In this document: in pieces, positions 22,882 to 34,091 of the stretch
Layout of the letters: the number at the start of each line of letters is the position of its first letter
Numbering within the stretch: the stretch's first letter is position 1
DNA from: Dicaeum eximium
Lineage: Eukaryota; Chordata; Aves; Passeriformes; Dicaeidae
Direction of reading: 5' to 3'
Assembly: GCA_013396995.1 (NCBI GenBank)
Contig: VWZP01001440.1
Coordinates: forward strand, 1-64,000
Length of the DNA stretch: 64,000 nucleotides
Notes under the pieces: generated by a model
Told to the model about the DNA's origin: nothing
Databases searched by the model: none
Seen by the model: the letters and a program-made list of their open reading frames with translations, nothing else
Translations under genes and position numbers: made by a program

Positions 22882-25800
22882 ATGGCCCACTTCGAGACGC
22901 AGTACCAGCGCCTGGAGAGCTCCTCCACCGAGTCTCCCCCCGGTGGCGGCGACCTGCTCGTCCACGTCCCCGAGGGCGCCAAGTGTGAGCGATGGCACCG
23001 GCACCGGGGGTTGGGGCCTGGCCGGCGGCGGGGGGCGGAAGAGGCCGGGGGCGCAGGGGAGAGGCTGGACACGGAGGGGAGCCGGGGTGGCGGCTGCGGG
23101 GCTGGTCTGGGGCCTCGTGTGCCGGGGGCAGCGGGGGAAGGGGTCGGTTGTGCTGGTCACAGCATCGGGGGTGGGTGTGCTGAGGACCCCTCACCCTGTG
23201 CTGCTTCTTCCTTCAGCTCCGTGGCATCACATCGAGAACCTCGACCTTTTCTTCTCTCGCATATCCTTTTGCAGGGCGAGGGTCAGGCGGGATGTACCTC
23301 CCTCCTCCCGGCTCTAAGTACAGGAAAAACATGGAACTTTGTGTAACTTGGAGCTTGGGCAGTGTCAGCTCATCCCTGTAGGACACTACAGAGCTCCAGA
23401 GGGCCTGACAGAACCCCTCATACCTTGGGACACTGTCACTTGACACAGGGTCGTACAGGTGCTTCTAGGAATTCTTGGGGAAGTGATGACAGTACTGTTG
23501 ACATTACAGTTAATGTGTTATATTCTTAACAGGATTTTATTGCTAGCGTGGCATTTATAGACTAGTACAGGATTTCTGTAGCCAAAATCAGTGTAGTACA
23601 ATTTTATAAGTAGTATAGAACACAATTTTATAGTATCTCTTAGTTTGTGGTTTCTAATCATCTGGAGTCTTTACAGATCTGGACATATCTTAATATATGG
23701 TTTGCTGTATCAATATAATGATCATAATGTAGATTCAAAAATCACATAAAAGAACTTGGGTCATTCACTTAGTCCTCAGAGGAAGCAGATGACAATAGGA
23801 GTATCCCTGGCTACTGAGGGGTCCTGGGTCTCACTGTCCACCAGCAACTGTGGTACAAGTTCCAACTTAGGATTTGTAACTCCTTGATTTTGTGGGTAGT
23901 GCTCTGGGTGCTGTTAATACTTCCCTTTTCTGTGGTGGGGTCATCACCTCTTGGGTTGGCCAGATGCCTGGGACCTTCAAGGACAGCATGGAAGAGTGTA
24001 ATCAGCCTGGTGCCAAGGAATCTTGAGGCCCATAGGGAGGGGAAGTAGAAACCTGTTTGATTTATCTACTTGGTTCACAGGACCTTCAGTGCCTGAATAC
24101 TGAGGAAAGGGTGACCCCCTTGGTGACAGAGAAGGGCTGCTTGCCTTATGGAATGGTGTTAGTTATGCTGACCCCATTGCTGGGGACAGGAGCAGGTGCC
24201 AGGGGCCAATAAATGAATTTTTTCTGTCTCTGTCTTGTCCTGCCCTGCCCTATCCACCGTTGTGCAGCCTGAGTGCAGGCTGAGTTTCTGCTCTGTGCTG
24301 AACAGACCCCCACTATGGGTGTTGAGTGCAGGAAGAAAGCAGCATGAATGAAGCCAAGTCCTTCTACCCCAGCTGTACTTTATCTGGGCAGAATGTGTTT
24401 TCCTGCAGTGGGGAACCAACTTGCTGATGAGTAAGGGTGGGAGAGATTTTCTCTTGGTGATGAAGGGAGACTTGGCTGAGGAGCTGTGGAAACCAGTGGG
24501 ACAGAAGCCTATTCATCGTTCAGATGAAGAGTCTCCATGCTGTTTTCCTTGACTGTAGCTTTCACGTCTATAACCTGCATCAGAAGAATGGCTTCACTTG
24601 CATGCTCATTGGAGAGATCTTTGAGCTCATGTAAGTGCAGGTTCCCCTCTGTTGTGGCTGTGACAGCTGCTGGGGAACAGCCACAAGCACTTGCTAAGCA
24701 CTTGCAACTGTGTAGGTGGAAGGGCTCCTTTCATAATTGTATTGTCTCCCCTACATCAGGGTTTTCCATGCCCCAGACTTGCATTTCACTTTGAGGAACC
24801 ATTGCCTGTGAGCGTTCCTGCTGCCGTGGCTGTGGGATTGCATCTCCATGGCCTATGACCCTGGCTGCTTCATATTTTGTGGTGGAGCAGAAGGGTGATT
24901 CCCTCACAATCCTTCTCTTTTTTCACAGGCAGTTCATCTTTGTGGTGGCATTCACCACCTTTCTTATCAGCTGTGTTGATTATGACATCCTCTTCGCCAA
25001 CAAAGCATTAAATCACAGCCAGCATCCCAGTGAGCCCATTAAGGTGACTCTGCCAGATGCCTTCCTGCCTCCAAACGTCTGCAGTGCAAGGTAGGGGCAG
25101 TGGAGCACATGTTAGCCACTGCTCTTGTTTTCGTAAGTACTCAGGGCTCCTGTCTGGGCCTGTATCCCACTACTTGCCTCTTCTTGCTTGCAGAATCCAG
25201 GCAAACAGCTTCCTCATCTGCATCCTGGTGATAGCTGGGGTTTTCTGGATTCACCGACTCGTCAAATTTATCTACAATATTTGCTGCTACTGGGAGATTC
25301 ACTCTTTCTACATCAATGCCCTGAAGATCCCCATGGTAAGTCGCTGAGCCAGGGGCTGCATGCGGGGCTGCTGGGGGTCATGGGAGGCATTTGCTGGTGG
25401 TTGCAACTTGCCTTCACAGCTCTCCTCTTCTCAGTCAGACTGAGCACTCTTCTCTCTGCTCCATAACCACATGATCTCTTTTCAGCCTCTTCTCCAGCAG
25501 CCAGTTTATTCCATGTTAACCTCTCTGTGCCCAGTCTGCCTCTCTTCCTGCTGGCGCATGCCTCTGCCATATGCCACCCAATATGTGTATTCCTCAGCAC
25601 TGGCCTTTTCTGTGATGCCTTCCACAGAGAAGGCATAAGCGAGGATATCCTCATACCTCCCTAGGATATGGACAACCTCAGCTTCCTTGTTTACTTGGGA
25701 GGCTTGAAGCTACTTGGTTGTGAAGGTCACACAGGAGATGAGTGTGTCACAGATGGGGTTTGAGGCTTGCATATACATCCTAGTCCAGAGTCCTTGCTCT

Positions 25801-28800
25801 GATGAACAACATGAAAAGGCATGTGCGCATTCTTTGGAGGGGAAAAGTATCTTGAGAAAGGTGGGGTGAGCTGAAAGGCTTGGTTTGTTCCCAGTTTTTC
25901 TATGGGCTCCCTCTGGGACACTGCTTAAGTCCCTTCCGTGTTTGTTTCTCCCTGCTGACTCCAAATGGCAGCTCTGGGAGGACCCATGGAAGCCTGGACC
26001 TTTGTTTATGCCTCCAAGGAAACTGGTGCATGAGTGGCTGGGAAACAGTCATCTGTGCTAACCTAGGGGGTAAAGGGCACCAAGGCAAGGTGTGGGGTTT
26101 GCCTGCTGCAGGCTGAAGTGGTGCCAGAAGGTGCCTCATGTCCTGGTGTTGCATGCACTTTGTCAGCACTCCGAGGTGTGTGCTGGGACCTGCTGCTTCA
26201 ATGGGCTCAGCCTGGTTTCTGTCCCTGGATACTTCTTGCTCCTGATCTTGCTGCTTGTCCACCTTGCAGTCCACTCTGCCCTACTACACGTGGCAGGAGG
26301 TGCAGGCCCGCATTGTGCAGATCCAGAAGGAGCACCAGATCTGCATCCACAAGAAGGAGCTGACAGAGCTGGACATCTATCACCGCATCCTCCGCTTCAA
26401 GAACTACATGGTGGCCATGGTGAACAAGTCACTGCTGCCCATCCGCTTCCGCCTGCCCCTGCTGGGAGACACCGTCTTCTACACACGTGGGCTCAAGTAC
26501 AACTTTGAGCTTATCTTCTTCTGGGGTCCCGGCTCCCTCTTTGAGAACGAGTGGAGCCTGAAGGCTGAATACAAGCGGGCCGGGAACCGCCTGGAGCTGG
26601 CTGAGAAGCTCAGCACTCGCATCCTCTGGATTGGCATTGCTAACTTCCTGCTCTGTCCCCTCATCCTCATCTGGCAGATCCTCTATGCTTTCTTCAGCTA
26701 CACGGAGATCCTGAAACGGGAGCCGGGCAGCCTGGGTGCCCGCTGCTGGTCTCTCTATGGCCGCTGTTACCTGCGTCACTTCAATGAGCTGGATCACGAA
26801 CTGCACTCACGCCTCAGCAAGGGCTACAAGCCAGCTTCCAAGTACATGAACTGCTTTATCTCCCCACTTCTCACCATCGTGGCCAAGAACGTGGCCTTCT
26901 TTGCTGGCTCCATCCTGGCTGTGCTCATCGCTCTCACCATCTATGATGAGGATGTGCTTGCGGTCGAGCACGTCCTGACCACGGTCACCCTGCTCGGGGT
27001 GGGCATCACAGTGTGCAGGTGAGGTGGGTCTGTGCTGCCCCTGTGCTCCTGGCAGTGCTGTAGGGAGCAGTGGGGCTGGCAGCAATCTGTGTAAACATGT
27101 TCTTTGCTTGCAAATGGATGTGAATCTGTGTGAATGAGGGGCATGGCTGGGGAGAGGCAGGACCGGGCTGGAGAAAGGGGGTAGCAATGATCCTGGCTGC
27201 AGTGGTTGTATGGTATGAGGGGCTGGTCTGGTTGGAAGGTTACAGGTGGAGCTGTGATATGGCCCAGTCACCCTGCCCTCCCAAGATGACATCTCCCAAG
27301 AACTGAGGTGTAATGCTGTGATGTTTCCCTGTCCTGTCCTGCAGGTCTTTCATCCCTGACCAGCACCTGGTCTTTTGCCCAGAGCAGCTGCTGCGAGTCA
27401 TCCTGGCACACATCCATTACATGCCTGACCACTGGCAGGGCAACGCCCATCGCTACGAGACCAGGGACGAGTTTGCCCAGCTCTTCCAGTACAAAGCGGT
27501 GAGCTTGGCTTAACTGTGGGGCTGGGGACTTGCCCCCATCACTGCAGGAGGGAGAAGGTGCTGGAGAGCTCAACAGCTCCTGGGCTCATAGAGGAACAAG
27601 GCAGTGTCCTCAGAGATACCCTGTCCCAGAAAGATGGAGGGCTACCTCTGGGGTCTGTTTTGGGATTGTGGGTTTTTTGACTCTCAAGTTTGTGCTGAAC
27701 CCATAATTTCTGTGCTTAGGTCTTCATCCTGGAAGAGCTCCTGAGTCCCATCATTACTCCTTTGATCCTTATCATCTGCCTGCGGCCCAAGTCCTTGGAC
27801 ATTGTTGACTTTTTCCGTAACTTCACCGTGGAGGTGGTGGGCGTGGGTGACACCTGCTCCTTTGCCCAGATGGACGTGCGCCAGCACGGCCACCCTGCGG
27901 TAAGTTCTGTGCTGCCCACCAGCATGTCTGGTCCTTTAGACCCATGAGAGGCCCGAACTCACCACTCCTGGCAGCCCACAGCCCAGCCACCCACCTTCTT
28001 GGGTGTCTGGGCTTGGCAACACAGGTCACCAGCTCCAGAAGGCTCTTGTGGCCCAGCTGTGATTATTGACCAGGTGCTTCGGGAATCAGGCAGTGTCATT
28101 TCTTTGATGTCATTGCCTGTTTTCACAGCCAAGAGTTTTGTGTCCTCAGGAGAGTGGAATGTGGACATTTAGAAGGCATGACCACTAAGAAGCTGACCTG
28201 CTTGTGCTCAGGAGAGAAGCAGTCTAGAGAAAATAGGAAGCATTTTCCATTATGAAAAATCTACGATGGAGGGAAAAGGGGTCCATCTGTGTGTGCCTGG
28301 GAATTTAGGTTATTTGTCTAGGGAAAGACTTCCTAGAGACACAGTCATGAACTAGGAAGGAAGTGAGCTCATTGTGGCAGGAAGCTTTTAAGAAGAATCA
28401 TTTGTTGACTGTAGTTCTTCCTGTCTGTGTGACGGTTCCCAGCTCCCCAGTTCCCTTGCAGCAATTCATGTTCTGGGATGGAGGTGGAACAAACTGCTTG
28501 TTGCTTCTTCTCCAGGCTGAGATGGCTGAATGAGCATGGGGACTTTTAGTGTAGCACCTGCTACATAGGGAGCCATGGCCTTGCACGGGCTGGGTGTTGC
28601 ATGCTTTGCCCAGACTGATTGCAGGATTCCCAGGGCTGGCAGGATTATAAAGCAGATCCTGTCTCTCATTACCTGTCTCTTGTCCACAGTGGATGTCAGC
28701 AGGAAAGACGGAGGCCTCCATTTACCAGCAGGCTGAGGATGGCAAGACGGAGCTATCCCTCATGCACTTTGCCATCACCAACCCCAAGTGGCAGCCACCC

Positions 28801-30776
28801 CGTGAGAGCACAGCCTTCATCGGCTTCCTGAAGGAGCGGGTGCACCGGGACAGCAGCGTGGCACTGGCTCAGCAGGCTGTGCTCCCTGAAAACGCCCTCT
28901 TCAGCTCCATCCAGTCCCTGCAGTCGGAGACAGAGGTGCCCATGCTCAGGGCATGTGGGTTGTTCTTGGGGTGCTTGCTACATGCTGGCAAATTCATCCT
29001 CAGGCCCTCTGGGTAGTTTTGCCCTTCCCTGGGATATATCCGAGGATGAAAATGTGGTAGATCAGCAGTATCTGGGACACTTCTGGGTTTCTAGAGAATG
29101 TTACAGGCTGTCCTAGGGCTCTGTGAGGTGGGAGAGGGGCCAAGATTGCCCAGCTCTCTTTGTCTGGTGTGATCCGTCCTTCAGCTCCGCACAGGACAGT
29201 GACTCTTACTCTTTCAACTCTGCAGCCTCACAGCCTGATTGCCAATGTGATAGCAGGCTCCTCAGCATTGGGCTTCCACATGAGCCGGGACGGACAGGCT
29301 TCCCGCCATCTCTCAGAAGTGGCCTCGGCTCTGCGTTCCTTCTCCCCACTCCAGTCTGCCCAGCAGCCTTCCAGTGGCTTCCAGGCATCGGGAAGGGATG
29401 GAGAGGGAGCCCAGCCTCGTGGCACGAGTGCCATGACAGCCTCTGGGTAAGCTGCTGGCTGGAGAAGGGCAGCCAGACACCTTGGACATTCCTTTACCCT
29501 TTGCCCAAATGCTATCCTGTTGTCCTAGATGCATGGTGGCATTTATCTCTGCAGCCTGGACAGCAAGGGACATTCACAAGCAGAGTTAGACTCAGGTCTA
29601 GGTGCTGGTACCAGGTGTTAAGGCTGGCCCCAAAGGATAGTGTCAGGGTCCTATTGTTCTCTTGTAGGTACTACAGTGGTGAGAGACCCCTGTCTCTCAC
29701 AAGAAGAAAGTGCCAGAGCCATAATGGGGCTTGTGTATTTTGGGAGATGCTGCCGAGGGCCTCTTCATACCCAGTTCAGGAGCAGATCTCTATTAGCCTG
29801 ACATTAGAGTGGAGAGGGGCTGGGCATTGTGGGGGCACCTGGGCAGCAAACACTACTGGTGTGTTCCATGGCAGTGCTGATGCAAGGACCGTGAGCTCAG
29901 GGAGCAGCGCCTGGGAGGGTCAACTGCAGAGCATGATCCTGTCGGAGTATGCCTCGACTGAGATGAGTCTTCATGCACTCTACATGCACGAGGTGAGCAA
30001 CCCAGAGCTGGGCTGGGCGTGGAGCAAGGCAGGCAGGACTGGGCTGCCCTGTCCATTGTGACGAGAAAACCACTGTGTATGCAGTGCTGCGGAGAGGGTG
30101 TGTTTGGGCGTCTGGTTTCTCCCACACAGTTGAGTCACTTGTGTTTTGGCCTGCAGTTGCACAAGCAGCATGCGCAGCTGGAGCCCGAGCGGCACACTTG
30201 GCACCGACGAGAGAGTGACGAGAGTGGGGAGAGCGCCCACGAAGAGCTGGACACTCAGCGGGGTGGCCCCGTCCCCATTCCCCGCTCTGCCAGCTACCCC
30301 TTCTCCTCACCCCGGCAGCCTGCCGAGGAGACAGCCACACTGCAGACTGGCTTCCAGCGGCGATACGGCGGCATCACAGGTACGGGAGCCAGGGCAGAGG
30401 TCTGAGTTCAGGCCAGAGCTCTGTAACTGATGTCCTTTATGGACTGGCACGAGCAGCCTGCCTGCTGCTAGACAGTGGCAGTCCCCCAGATTGCTAATCT
30501 AATTTCTTGCCTCTCTTGCAGACCCAGGCACAGTGCACAGAGCCCCATCACACTTCTCCCGCCTTCCTCTGGGAGGCTGGGCCGAGGACGGGCAGTCAGC
30601 GAGGCACCCAGAGCCTGTGCCAGAGGAGAGCTCGGAGGACGAGCTTCCACCACAGATTCACAAGGTAAGGGTGATGGCTGTGGCTGAGAGGGGCAAGGTG
30701 TACTCTGATGCCAGGCTGGGGTGCTGGCAGCTGGTCCCAGTAGGTGCCACATTCTCTCTCTGTCTTGCAGGTATAG
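22882..30776 (+). CDS. ATG9A: Autophagy-related protein 9A, lipid scramblase
   Basis: Fourteen coding exons: 22882-22984, 23217-23260, 24566-24630, 24929-25090, 25194-25335, 26270-27018, 27345-27498, 27720-27899, 28690-28935, 29226-29446, 29875-29992, 30157-30379, 30522-30664 and 30771-30776. They give 851 residues (human 839). The start MAHFETQYQRLE keeps the YQRLE adaptor-sorting motif. Hydrophobic segments include FIFVVAFTTFLISCVDY, FLICILVIAGVFWI, ILWIGIANFLLCPLILIWQI and AFFAGSILAVLIALTIY. The pore-region segment RSFIPDQHLVFCPEQLLRVI and the FFRNFTVEVVGVGDTCSF stretch are conserved. The tail is serine-rich and ends HKV. ATG9A is the multispanning trimeric scramblase that seeds autophagosomes from Golgi and endosomal vesicles. 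Intron 2 is a U12 AT-AC intron. The last exon adds only Val and the stop. Confidence 0.97.
23261..24565 (+). other. U12-type AT-AC intron (ATG9A intron 2)
   Basis: The 5' splice site reads ATATCCTTTT directly after ...FFSR, the 3' site ends TTTCAC before VYNLHQKNG, and a U12 branch-site match TTTTCCTTGACT lies at 24543-24554 with the branch A 13 bases from the acceptor. The reading frame is only restored with these borders. No other element was recognised in the 1.3 kb. Confidence 0.93.
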
Positions 30777-33045
30777 CCTGGTAGACTGGGGATCTCATGG
30801 GGCTTGCAGATTGGGAGCCACCTGGACAGCAGGATGTGGCATCGGCTTGATTCTTCTCCTGTACTGAGTGGACATTTTGTTGCCATCAATTGCCGAAGAG
30901 ACAAAACTGCCAGGCCAGCGTCTTTGCTGTGGCACCTTGTGTCCAGCCATGTGTCAAGTCAACGCCACTCTGACTTGTGGGGTGAATGCGTGTGTGAGTA
31001 CATACCTGTGTCTGTGTTCACATCTGTGTCGTCCATGTCAGAAGATCTCTGCAGAGCCTGTGGAAGCTGACGTGACAGGACTAGCAGTGAGGAGCTGCTG
31101 GTGGACTGGTTTGGAGGTGGCAGCAGCAACTGCTTTTCAAATGGATGTGAGATGGCATCAGCTCCATCCAGATGTGCGCCTGAAGCTGGGACCTGCCACC
31201 AAAATGAGGGCAGGAGTTGTTGAGGGTGGTCTAGCTCAGCCTGTAGCACCACACTGCCCTGCCTGCAGCCCTGAGAAGGTGCCTAGGACCATGTTAGTCC
31301 TCCCAGAGAGGACCAGTGTTGTGCCTCTCAGCCCAGAGCAGGACAGCAGTGGGGCAGTCACTCACCACTCTGTCCCAGCACCCTGCAGAGGGATGGGCCC
31401 TCGTGGCTGCTGCTGTTGTGAGTACAGGTGGGATATAGAGCTGGTAGGAACAGCTCTGGTTCAATCCAGGAATGCTGTAGCTCTTCCCTGACTCATGACA
31501 GCTGGCCCATTCCCTGCATGCAAGAAAGGGTCATTGGAGTGATGCCTCCATGCTGGGGCAGCAGCATCCTCCCCATGTATGGCACTTACTTATGGGATGT
31601 GGGCTACTAGTGAGCCTTCCTGCAGTGCCAAAGAGACCCCAGTGTAGAGCAGCCCGACATCTTCTGGGAGTGCTCACAGCCCGCTCAGAGCCCAACCTGA
31701 AGGTCTTGTGCTCTGTATGTTAGCTCCTTTTCTCCAGGCACAAAAAAGGCCTTTTTCCCCATGCCTAGGTGCTGTTGTATTGGTTCTGTCCTTCTGATGC
31801 AGCTGTTCCTGTGGAACTGGGCCTTTCTGCTTCCCCAGCAAAGGCTTTGGTTCATCTCAAATCTTGCCCAGAGGTTCCCAGCTCCTCCCTTCCTCCTGAA
31901 AACTTCCTTTTGCTTATGACATGGTTTCAGCTGCTGTAGAGACCATGCAGCTGTCTCATGCCTATCAGAGCAAGGAGGGGCATCCTGAACCCAGAAGGGA
32001 GAGGCACACCTCAGCCCAGGCTTGGAATGGTGGTGGTGGTAGGGAATCAAGATCCCAGCTGAGCAATGTGGCCTAAGACAAGACTTTCCCACCATGCTTC
32101 TGTTTTCCCTCTTTTCTCTTTGCAGCTTCTGGGGAATTGCATCCCAGCTAACTCTTGCCCACGACTTACTTTCAATTCCCCTTGCCTCTGGCAGGGGCTG
32201 CTTGCTTTTGTCATGCCCTCTGCGAGCACTGCACATCCTCCTCTGCTGTCTCTGGAGTCCAGGGCTATCCCTCTGCTGCCAGGGTTACTGCCCTCTGCCC
32301 TTTAAGCCTGGGACAACTCTAAGCCACCTGCTGCCAGCAATTCTGCACCCAGGTAGCCTGGGCATGAGCAGGGCCAGGGGGCTTGCACAGGGACAGGCCC
32401 TTTGGAGTAGCAGGCTCCTTGTTGCCGTGGGGAGGGCTGGGCACAGCTGGAGCTACGAGTGCTCTGGGGTCTGTATGAGATCAAAGAGTGTTCTAAAGCA
32501 AAGCTCAGGGTGGGGATCGGCTCTTCAGTGCGGGGGTCAGGACTCTGTGGACCTGAGTGCTGCTGGGGTCCTTCCATGGAGAAGTGGCTGCAACTGCTCC
32601 ACAGCAGCTTCAGCTTGGGGCTGTCATGGCTCGGTGAAAGAAAGCAGAAAGCAAATCTCCCAGAAACCCAGATTTTCCAGTGGCTTCTCTTGGTGCCCAG
32701 GCTGCTGCCTCCCCTCTCTGGGCCTCTGGGACACTGTGTCTGGGCTTCCTAATGGAGTTGCTGCTGGTCTGTACAGCTGAACGGCTGGAGGCAGTACCCT
32801 GGGGCTGGGGGAAACTGGATCTTTCCCTGGGCTGGCAGGAGGGAGAGGCCAGGCATAGCAGGCCCAAGTCTTTGCCGCATGTTTTGCTTGTGTCGTCAGT
32901 GTCCCATGTGCATGGCGAGCCACTCTTCCTCATCTCCTCCTGAGATGTGCGGGCACGGGGGTCCCTGGGGAGTGCAGTATCATACCCCCGTACCCTGCTG
33001 TACAGCTGTATAGCCGTCTAATAAAGATGGGGTGTATCATCCCTG
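30777..33045 (+). other. Probable ATG9A 3' untranslated region
   Basis: This 2.2-kb interval has no supported coding exon and ends at an AATAAA at 33020-33025 followed by a GT-rich stretch. It is assigned to ATG9A by position. Long frames inside it lack family features. Confidence 0.6.
33020..33025 (+). terminator. Polyadenylation signal, probable ATG9A 3' end
   Basis: AATAAA (CTAATAAAGATG) is followed by a GT-rich downstream stretch. It is the only canonical hexamer I noticed between the ATG9A stop and ABCB6. Confidence 0.6.
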
Positions 33046-33099
33046 CCTGTGTCCGAGTCTCCCTTCGCTCTGTGGTACTGTGCAGCCCACCTGGGCCTG

Positions 33100-34091
33100 G
33101 CCTGCGATGGCAGCAGAAGGCTGGGAGGCGCCTGCCGACTGCTCCGGCGGCACTGGGAGCACCCAGGAGCGTAGTGGCAGCCACGGCAGGCGGCAGGGGC
33201 TATATTTATCCCCGTGAGAGCAGTGCCCCGTCCTGGCTGACCTCTGTGGCGGGAGGCCCCGCAGGGGCTCTGGGGGCTATCGCGGCACACAGGGCCGCGC
33301 TGGCGGCGGCGATAAGCGAGAGCGGGGCGTCTCACCTCAGAGGCGGAGACCCTTCGCCGCCACCGGCCTGGGAGTGTGTCCCACGGCACCGACCCCACCC
33401 CAGCCCCGGCGCGGCGGGGGAGGTCCGTGCCTCCCGGGGCCGGGCACCGGGGCCCGGGCAAGGGGCGCAGCGGGTGCGGTGCCGGTGCCGGTGCGGGTGC
33501 CGGTGCCGGTGCCGGGAAGGAGGCGGGCGGGCAGGAGCCGGTGGTGCCGGNCCTCTGCCTCGCCCTCCGCGAGTGTTTCCTTGAGTGTTTCCTTGATGTG
33601 TCCCTGTCTTTGCCCTTGCCTCTGCCCTGCACGGCCCCGCGGTTCCCCGAGCATCCTCCACATCCCCGCCCGCTTCCCCACCCGTGCCCCTGCCGCTGCA
33701 TCACCCCGGTTGCTCCCTCCTACTTGAAACCGGTCCCAGCTTCATTCTGCCTTCCTATCCCTGCAGCTCCCGCTGTTCTCATGTCCGCGGGCATCCTCAG
33801 GGGCCCGGGTGGCTTTGGAGGGCCCAGTCTAATGCTGTGCCCCCGTCCAGGGCACAGAGCAGGTGTGGTGCTCATGGCCATCCCCACGCAAAGCTTGCAT
33901 GCACCGCTTTGTGTGTGCTGCATGCAGCGTGTCCTGTGTGTCTACGTCCAGTGGCACTTGCCCTGCCCTGTTAGGGCCCTTGCTGCTTGGCCATGCCATC
34001 CCCTGTGAGTCCCTCTGTGCAGCTGGTACCACAGCCCATCCTGAAACCTTGCCTCGGGCTCTCTTCTCTCCACAGCTGGTGACCTGCCAGG
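33100..34091 (+). promoter_or_regulatory. ABCB6 promoter and non-coding 5' region
   Basis: A CpG-rich block spans about 33110-33700, with a TATA-like CTATATTTAT at 33200-33209, a GGTGCC hexamer array at 33473-33516 and a single N at 33551. A splice acceptor (CTCTCCACAG) ends at 34075, 16 bases before the ABCB6 ATG, so a non-coding first exon lies upstream. I cannot place its donor. Confidence 0.45.
33473..33516. repeat. GGTGCC hexamer array
   Basis: About seven near-perfect GGTGCC/GGTGCG units run in tandem, 35 bases before the single N at 33551. GC-rich microsatellites of this kind are prone to assembly collapse. Confidence 0.8.

Noticed and set aside
22420..23346. Long frames on both strands across the gap 22652-22861
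   Set aside because: They are kept open by N. The real coding parts are ANKZF1 exon 1 (22467-22587) and ATG9A exon 1 (22882-22984).
29123..30061. 312-codon plus-strand frame
   Set aside because: It runs out of frame through ATG9A exons 10-11 and the intron between them and has no family features.
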